Shown here: positions 61,301 through 64,000 of the stretch, piece after piece | Layout: each line of letters opens with the position of its first letter | Numbering within the stretch: the first letter of the stretch is position 1 | NCBI GenBank assembly: GCA_965224205.1 | Contig: CBDCYN010000036.1 | Coordinates: 1 to 64,000 of the forward strand | DNA from: CBDCYN01 sp965224205 | GTDB taxonomy: Bacteria > Planctomycetota > Phycisphaerae > Phycisphaerales > Phycisphaeraceae | Direction: 5' to 3' | Length of the DNA: 64,000 nt | Position numbers and translations under genes: made by a program | The notes under the pieces: generated by a model | The model's input: the letters and a program-made list of their open reading frames with translations, nothing else | Told to the model about the DNA's origin: nothing | Database searches by the model: none

Positions 61301-64000
61301 AGATTCTCAATCGCCGCATCGATCACCGGGATCACCCCGTCGAGGGACACGCTGTTCAATGGGTTGCCGTGGAGCGTTAGCGTCTCCAGATCATTGCCCA
61401 ATGCCGGACCCGCGATGTTCACCAACCGCACCGCGTCCGCGGCCAGCAGGCCATCGGTCACCCCGGTCAGCTCCACGGTCACCTGTCCGCTGGTCACATC
61501 GAACTCACCGAGCGACTGCCACGGCTGCGTCCCCAGTGTCTGCCCGACCGGGGCGACCTTCTGGTTCACGTCACGGGTGCCCAGGATCGAGCCGGCGTCG
61601 AACACCCCGTACCGCGCGATCGCCGGCCGCGCGGCGCTGCTGGGCCACGTGACCAACACCTCGTATCGACCGTCCGGCAGATTATCGAACCGCCACGTCG
61701 CCACCGGGCTGGTCGAGATCTCGTCGCTGTCGAACCGGTAATCGGCCACGAGGTCTTGCTGCCCGGTCGAAAGACGCTGGCCCAGCCGCGCGTTGATCTC
61801 CGCCTCGCTGCGGGCGCTGCTCCAGATGCGCAGCTCATCAATCTGCCCCGTGTACGTCTCCAATACCTGGCCTTGCTCATCCAACCGCCTGCCCAGAAGC
61901 ACCGACTCGACGTTCAGCGGTGTGGACAGATCCAGCGTCCCATCGCCCTGACCTTCCGATACGCCGTCGATGAATAGCGTCGCCTGCCCGGTCGCGGCGT
62001 CCGCCGTTACCGCCACGTGATGCCACTGCCCGTCGTCGAGATCCTTGGACACACCTTCCCACTGGATCCCCTCTTCCCCAACGAACAAGCGCACCGCCCT
62101 CGTTCCCGCGATGTTGAACGCAAACGGTCTTTGCCCCACTCCCTGGAGCAACGCCTGGTTGTTGGCAGTGGACGTATTGATCCACATCTCGAACGTGAAG
62201 CTCGTCAAGCCGCTCACCGAGCTGCCCGGCAGCTCGACGACGTCGTCGCCGTTAAATTCCAACGCGTCCCCCGCCTGGTCGATCGGCGCGGTGCTGGTAA
62301 CGACCTGCGGGCTTGACAAACGACCTCCGCCCGCTCCACCCAGCACCCCGTGGTGCCGGCCGGCTGTCGCGTCCAGGACGACCGCGGTGTCCTGATCCAA
62401 CGCCGGGACGGTGTGCACGTCCTGACCGAATGCCGCGTCAACCGGTCCCGAAGGCGTCTGCCACGGCCCGACCGTTGCAAAGCCCGGATCACCGTCGTCG
62501 ACGATCCGCTCACCCGCCAGCAGTGATAGATCGCTGACCCGGTTTCCGTCGAGGTAGAGGTTCTGGAGTTGTGCCATCGCCGCCAACGGGGCGAGATCGA
62601 CGACCTCGTTGTTGGCCAGGCTCAGGGTCTGAAGACGGGTGAGGTTCGTTAGGGCAGAAACGTCGCTGAGTCCCGGCCCGTCGAAGATCGCCGCCACGCC
62701 GGTGTTGTTCCCGAACGGGGCGCCGATGAGCAGGTCCGTGCCCACCGCGGCGACCGACGTCCCGAACCGGTCTTCGTTGCCCTGCCGGCCCACCGGGTTC
62801 TCGATGACATCGAGCAGCTGCCCGGTCTGGCCGTCGAAAAGGTATGCCACGCCGTCTTCGAACCGCTCGTTACGGGCGCCCACCAGGACGTTCGACCCGA
62901 CCGCCGCCATCGCTTGGCCAAAGCCCGCGTTGGACGTGACCCCGGGGTTCTCGAGCGGCAAGAGCATCTGTCCGGTGACCGCGTCGATCACGTACGCGGT
63001 CCCGCCGTCGCTGCCGCCGCTGGCCCCGACCGCGATCCGGCCCGGGCCCACCACCGCGATCGAGCTGCCGAAATTCAAACCGGACTGGGGGTCGGGGTTG
63101 AGGATCCGCTGCACCCGCCCTGTCGACGGGGTGATCCGGTACACGATCCCTTCGCTATCGACCGACCCGTCGAACCCGCGGGCCCCGATAAAGATATCGT
63201 CCCCGATCACTGCGATGGCCGAGCCGAAGTTGTCGTTTTCGAGTGGTGTCGGGTTCTCGATCGTGGTCACGAACGACCCGTCCCGCCCGTTGAACAGATG
63301 CACAACCCCCGCGTTGGGAGCGCCGGCGTCGTCGTTGGGGGCGCTGACCAGCAGGTTCGTTCCACGTACGACGATTGATGCCCCGAACGCATCATTGCTG
63401 GCCGGGGTCGGGTTGGGGATCACGAAGACCTCTTCGCTGGTCAGTGGGTCCATCACCCGCACCAGCCCGATGTTCGACTGCCCTCCAAACGACCCGAAGC
63501 TCTGCCCGATCGCGAGGTTCTCCCCGAACGCCGTGACCGTCCCGCCGAACCGGTTGCCGCTGTCCGGGTCCGGGTTCTCGACCGTATTGACAAGCCGACC
63601 GGTGAACCGGTCGAACACAAACACCGACCCGCGGAACAGCTGCCCGTTGACGGTCGCGGTCGGCGAGCCCACGGCGATCAGATCGCCACCCACCGTAACA
63701 TCGACGCCGAATTCAGCGACGTTCGTCGGCTCGCTGAGCACCTCGATCAGCCCACCAGGCACGAACAGCGCATCGCCCTCGACCCCCGATAGCGGGGCCG
63801 GCAGGCCGTCGAGGCTCAGAAACGTCAAGCCGGTGAGCTGCGATAGATCGCTCAGGTCCGTCGCCGGGTTCTGGTCGAGGCTCAACCGGTCCAGCTCACG
63901 CAGGTCCAGCAGCGGCGAAAGGTCCGAGACCCCATTCCCGTCGAGGTTGAGGCTGCGTAGACCGGTGGCGAACTCCAACCCGGTGATATCGCGGACCCCG
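55345..64000 (-). CDS. Giant multidomain surface protein (LRR, FG-GAP, LamG, SdrB-like, propeller, PKD, dockerin-like); start outside the window
   Basis: More than 2,880 residues, open to the window edge. From the N-terminal side: leucine-rich repeats (about 63750-64000), FG-GAP-like repeats (62650-63720, unit FDRFTGRLVNTVENPDPDSG...), further LRRs, then a LamG domain (about 61780-62280). Next come a golvesin-like segment, a second LamG (60700-61250), an SdrB-type segment (FVDLNGNGARDTGEPGLEGV), an NHL-type propeller (58950-59820) and seven PKD-like domains (56700-58650). The tail has two copies of a planctomycete module ending in calcium-binding DPFDFNRDGLVNVIDMLIARN and DPFDLNHDGRVNVIDALIARN. 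No catalytic site was found; adhesion or matrix binding is likely. Confidence 0.85.
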   Translation of the reverse strand, partial: GVRDITGLEFATGLRSLNLDGNGVSDLSPLLDLRELDRLSLDQNPATDLSDLSQLTGLTFLSLDGLPAPLSGVEGDALFVPGGLIEVLSEPTNVAEFGVDVTVGGDLIAVGSPTATVNGQLFRGSVFVFDRFTGRLVNTVENPDPDSGNRFGGTVTAFGENLAIGQSFGSFGGQSNIGLVRVMDPLTSEEVFVIPNPTPASNDAFGASIVVRGTNLLVSAPNDDAGAPNAGVVHLFNGRDGSFVTTIENPTPLENDNFGSAIAVIGDDIFIGARGFDGSVDSEGIVYRITPSTGRVQRILNPDPQSGLNFGSSIAVVGPGRIAVGASGGSDGGTAYVIDAVTGQMLLPLENPGVTSNAGFGQAMAAVGSNVLVGARNERFEDGVAYLFDGQTGQLLDVIENPVGRQGNEDRFGTSVAAVGTDLLIGAPFGNNTGVAAIFDGPGLSDVSALTNLTRLQTLSLANNEVVDLAPLAAMAQLQNLYLDGNRVSDLSLLAGERIVDDGDPGFATVGPWQTPSGPVDAAFGQDVHTVPALDQDTAVVLDATAGRHHGVLGGAGGGRLSSPQVVTSTAPIDQAGDALEFNGDDVVELPGSSVSGLTSFTFEMWINTSTANNQALLQGVGQRPFAFNIAGTRAVRLFVGEEGIQWEGVSKDLDDGQWHHVAVTADAATGQATLFIDGVSEGQGDGTLDLSTPLNVESVLLGRRLDEQGQVLETYTGQIDELRIWSSARSEAEINARLGQRLSTGQQDLVADYRFDSDEISTSPVATWRFDNLPDGRYEVLVTWPSSAARPAIARYGVFDAGSILGTRDVNQKVAPVGQTLGTQPWQSLGEFDVTSGQVTVELTGVTDGLLAADAVRLVNIAGPALGNDLETLTLHGNPLNSVSLDGVIPVIDAAIENLSFDVNPSGPTIEAIDPLTAARAGLRFDGNDDVATLPAAAVDGLATMTVEFFVRFDDSAGAHTVISGAATGTTDALRIEVTDAEFVRIFLNGAVTNIDVSVQGLNDGDWHQIAVVIDEAAGQVTVYVDGETDEGATTLNGAIGLTVEELFLGQAQAMVGGAFDPTRALNGDLAELRIWDVARTQGEIQRDVDRPLPAEEPGLVGYWLFGEGSGDAVNDRSGNGLDGTLGVAGGAGDDQPSRIEGPTRDAVVVDLGALASDGDGDPVFFTAQSDAPEVTLSILDGVLTATPEVGFTGLAKVTVTAHDGPGHDGDSRGRTTQRSFEVSFGERAIFGTKFVDLNGNGARDTGEPGLEGVTVFLDANGDGVFDATQVTDAFDVAIEPDDAAAGDPIADPAEAVITDEIGGGQVVATIGNASTGSLVFGHASGNTWQDGGSVLRVDFPVPVDQVSIDAFTGGGTDDRLAVLEAYNSLGELVETVSVTAVAPWAVEQSLFSGLSSTQFSGMMTFDSSGDLFVSDDGEPDSVYRFDTQTLTFTRFTMGAGTQEARGPKAIAFGADGNLYVASSFDRNIRIYDGQSGDFIEETWPSNDGTLSSDEGVIVAGPDGMIYIADFDGADTRVLRYDTDTKNLEVFVTIPGAPGVFEEPSDITFDAQGDLYLIDRTLGSVVRFDGETGDPLPSAGNTGAVFVAGGQPSVGGDAQLAFGTDGHLYVTSDLGGVSRFDGATGTFMGVAVVDDGAGEPRDIAFDTAGRLLLSFDNARVVVHEFAAQTVSITRADSDIAFIRATGRATNGGADDTVVFDQLRFANTTAQVPSERFTLTDANGRYAFAGLSLESYSVGEAIGTASLQTQPDPAVNGGVVAVALTDASPLATGVDFGNFPVAVINIDPALTAINEGDTVELSAVFNDLDPSNGTDATFEWAVTSDNGQSASGTGDAFDFTAENDGVFTVTLTVTDNDDGGKTYLDTVEIHAVNKAPNLDLGNDRVVEEGSLVEFDAAAALANPQTTEPHSFLWRVTRNGAIVDESADTLFTFAPQDNGVFAVSLTATDDRGATDMDSIVLSVNNVVPLVDLGSDSAATEGDPIDLLASFTDPGADDTHTIEWQVVASNGQLIAGALTAGFSFTPTDNGTYTVTLRVTDDDGDTGEDTRVITVANAVPAVDLGADLTVSEGDLIELPATFTDLGSADTHSFLWEVTRDSDGQVVATSTDAQLSFTLEDDGVLTVTLTVTDDEGQSGSDAIQATVENAAPVVDLGQGLAVAAPGEGANLVTGLTVTEGDLIELSAPFEDTGGSDTHTFLWEVTRDSDGQVVATSTDVQLSFTPQDNGTFTVSLTVTDDDGESGSDTLEVLVENAAPVVDLGEGRSVDEGDLVDLVAGFTDAGALDTHTFLWQVNASNGQPIGNGTDAAFAFTPDDNGVYVVTLTVTDSDGDFGQDVMVVSVGNVAPTIATSGSVDAPLGGLVTILGTIADAGAGDVIRGTIDFGDGVALPLVLGSGGAFSVGHVFETTTPGLIPVTVSVADDDGATATQTVTVNLIGSTGVVGRHVFYNNSSFDNPANGGSDDDAIATDKRALLPGQTATIDHYTSFALGINGVMVDLAGGDAAALSVDDFEFRVGNDDDPSQWLIAPAAESVTVRPGEGDGGSDRVTITWDDGQIQKQWLSVRVLANANTGLAEDDLFFFGNAVGDTGFGNPDDRALVNVTDILAARNNPRTQLDPAPIDDPFDFNRDGLVNVIDMLIARNSPATRLTALQLVTMPASVQMAAAPVEAVVVDRLLFFNDSAFDGGDPGANAADDQAIATDKVALLPGHVATFANYSSYAKGINGVMIDIAGLANRGLTADDFEFRVGNNDTPQNWPLAVGPTGVTVRPGAGKGGSDRVVITWDNNDVQQKWLSVTVKANENTGLAQDDVFFYGNGIGETGDGQPDADVSMADVAGVLANVRSSSAKITDPFDLNHDGRVNVIDALIARNHLTRSDTVLKLIEIPS

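Overview
The window looks like a chromosomal segment of a Phycisphaerae-type planctomycete. The evidence is high GC with GTG/TTG starts, several secreted proteins ending in PEP-CTERM-like sorting tails (VPEP, IPEP, VPTP, VPLP followed by a membrane helix and basic residues), a LEPR-XLL-like N-terminal motif on a giant RTX-type protein, and a >2,880-residue surface protein ending in the 'FNRDG.VNV.D..IARN' dockerin-like modules common in Planctomycetota. BamA and TolC homologues point to a Gram-negative-type outer membrane. No tRNA, rRNA, CRISPR array, phage module or exosortase gene was seen.

Layout. 0-5.3 kb: housekeeping genes (nucleoside phosphorylase, D-2-hydroxyacid dehydrogenase, MutY, two overlapping CBS genes, a Rieske protein). 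5.3-7.5 kb: cheV, then a complete IS630-type element (copy 1). 7.6-16.3 kb: YdjY-like and TlpA/LolA-like envelope proteins, an orphan NqrB/RnfD-like membrane protein, a tyrosinase with a probable MelC1-type copper chaperone, a PEP-CTERM cyclophilin, a mannose-1-phosphate guanylyltransferase, and an IS630-type element of a second kind (A1). 16.7-28 kb: surface and accessory genes (RTX repeat protein, choice-of-anchor I protein, UbiA-like enzyme, VPTP-CTERM protein, SIR2-like protein, ferritin-like protein, a matrixin that has lost its zinc site). 27.9-33 kb: murQ and anmK (MurNAc recycling) divergent from a sodium/solute symporter, with IS630 copy 2 between them. 33-45 kb: small membrane and SRPBCC genes, bamA, a seven-gene ABC efflux operon bracketed by cysteine-rich secreted proteins, and panB. 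45.8-51.9 kb: an HtrA protease gene with a one-base frameshift whose stop codon abuts a nest of four insertion sequences. 52.1-64 kb: a TPR-containing secreted protein, a PEP-CTERM protein and the giant surface protein, which runs off the window.

Genes that work together: AnmK + MurQ + symporter (uptake and recycling of MurNAc-type sugars); MelC1-like + tyrosinase (copper loading of a type-3 copper enzyme); Cys-rich protein + HlyD adaptor + ABC ATPase + two FtsX-like permeases + Cys-rich lipoprotein + TolC (a MacAB-TolC-like trans-envelope pump, possibly for a soft metal); and the PEP-CTERM/RTX/PKD proteins as a surface layer. Mobile DNA is prominent: six IS630-type elements in three near-identical pairs, all inserted at TA and all needing a -1 frameshift, plus one IS5-type element.
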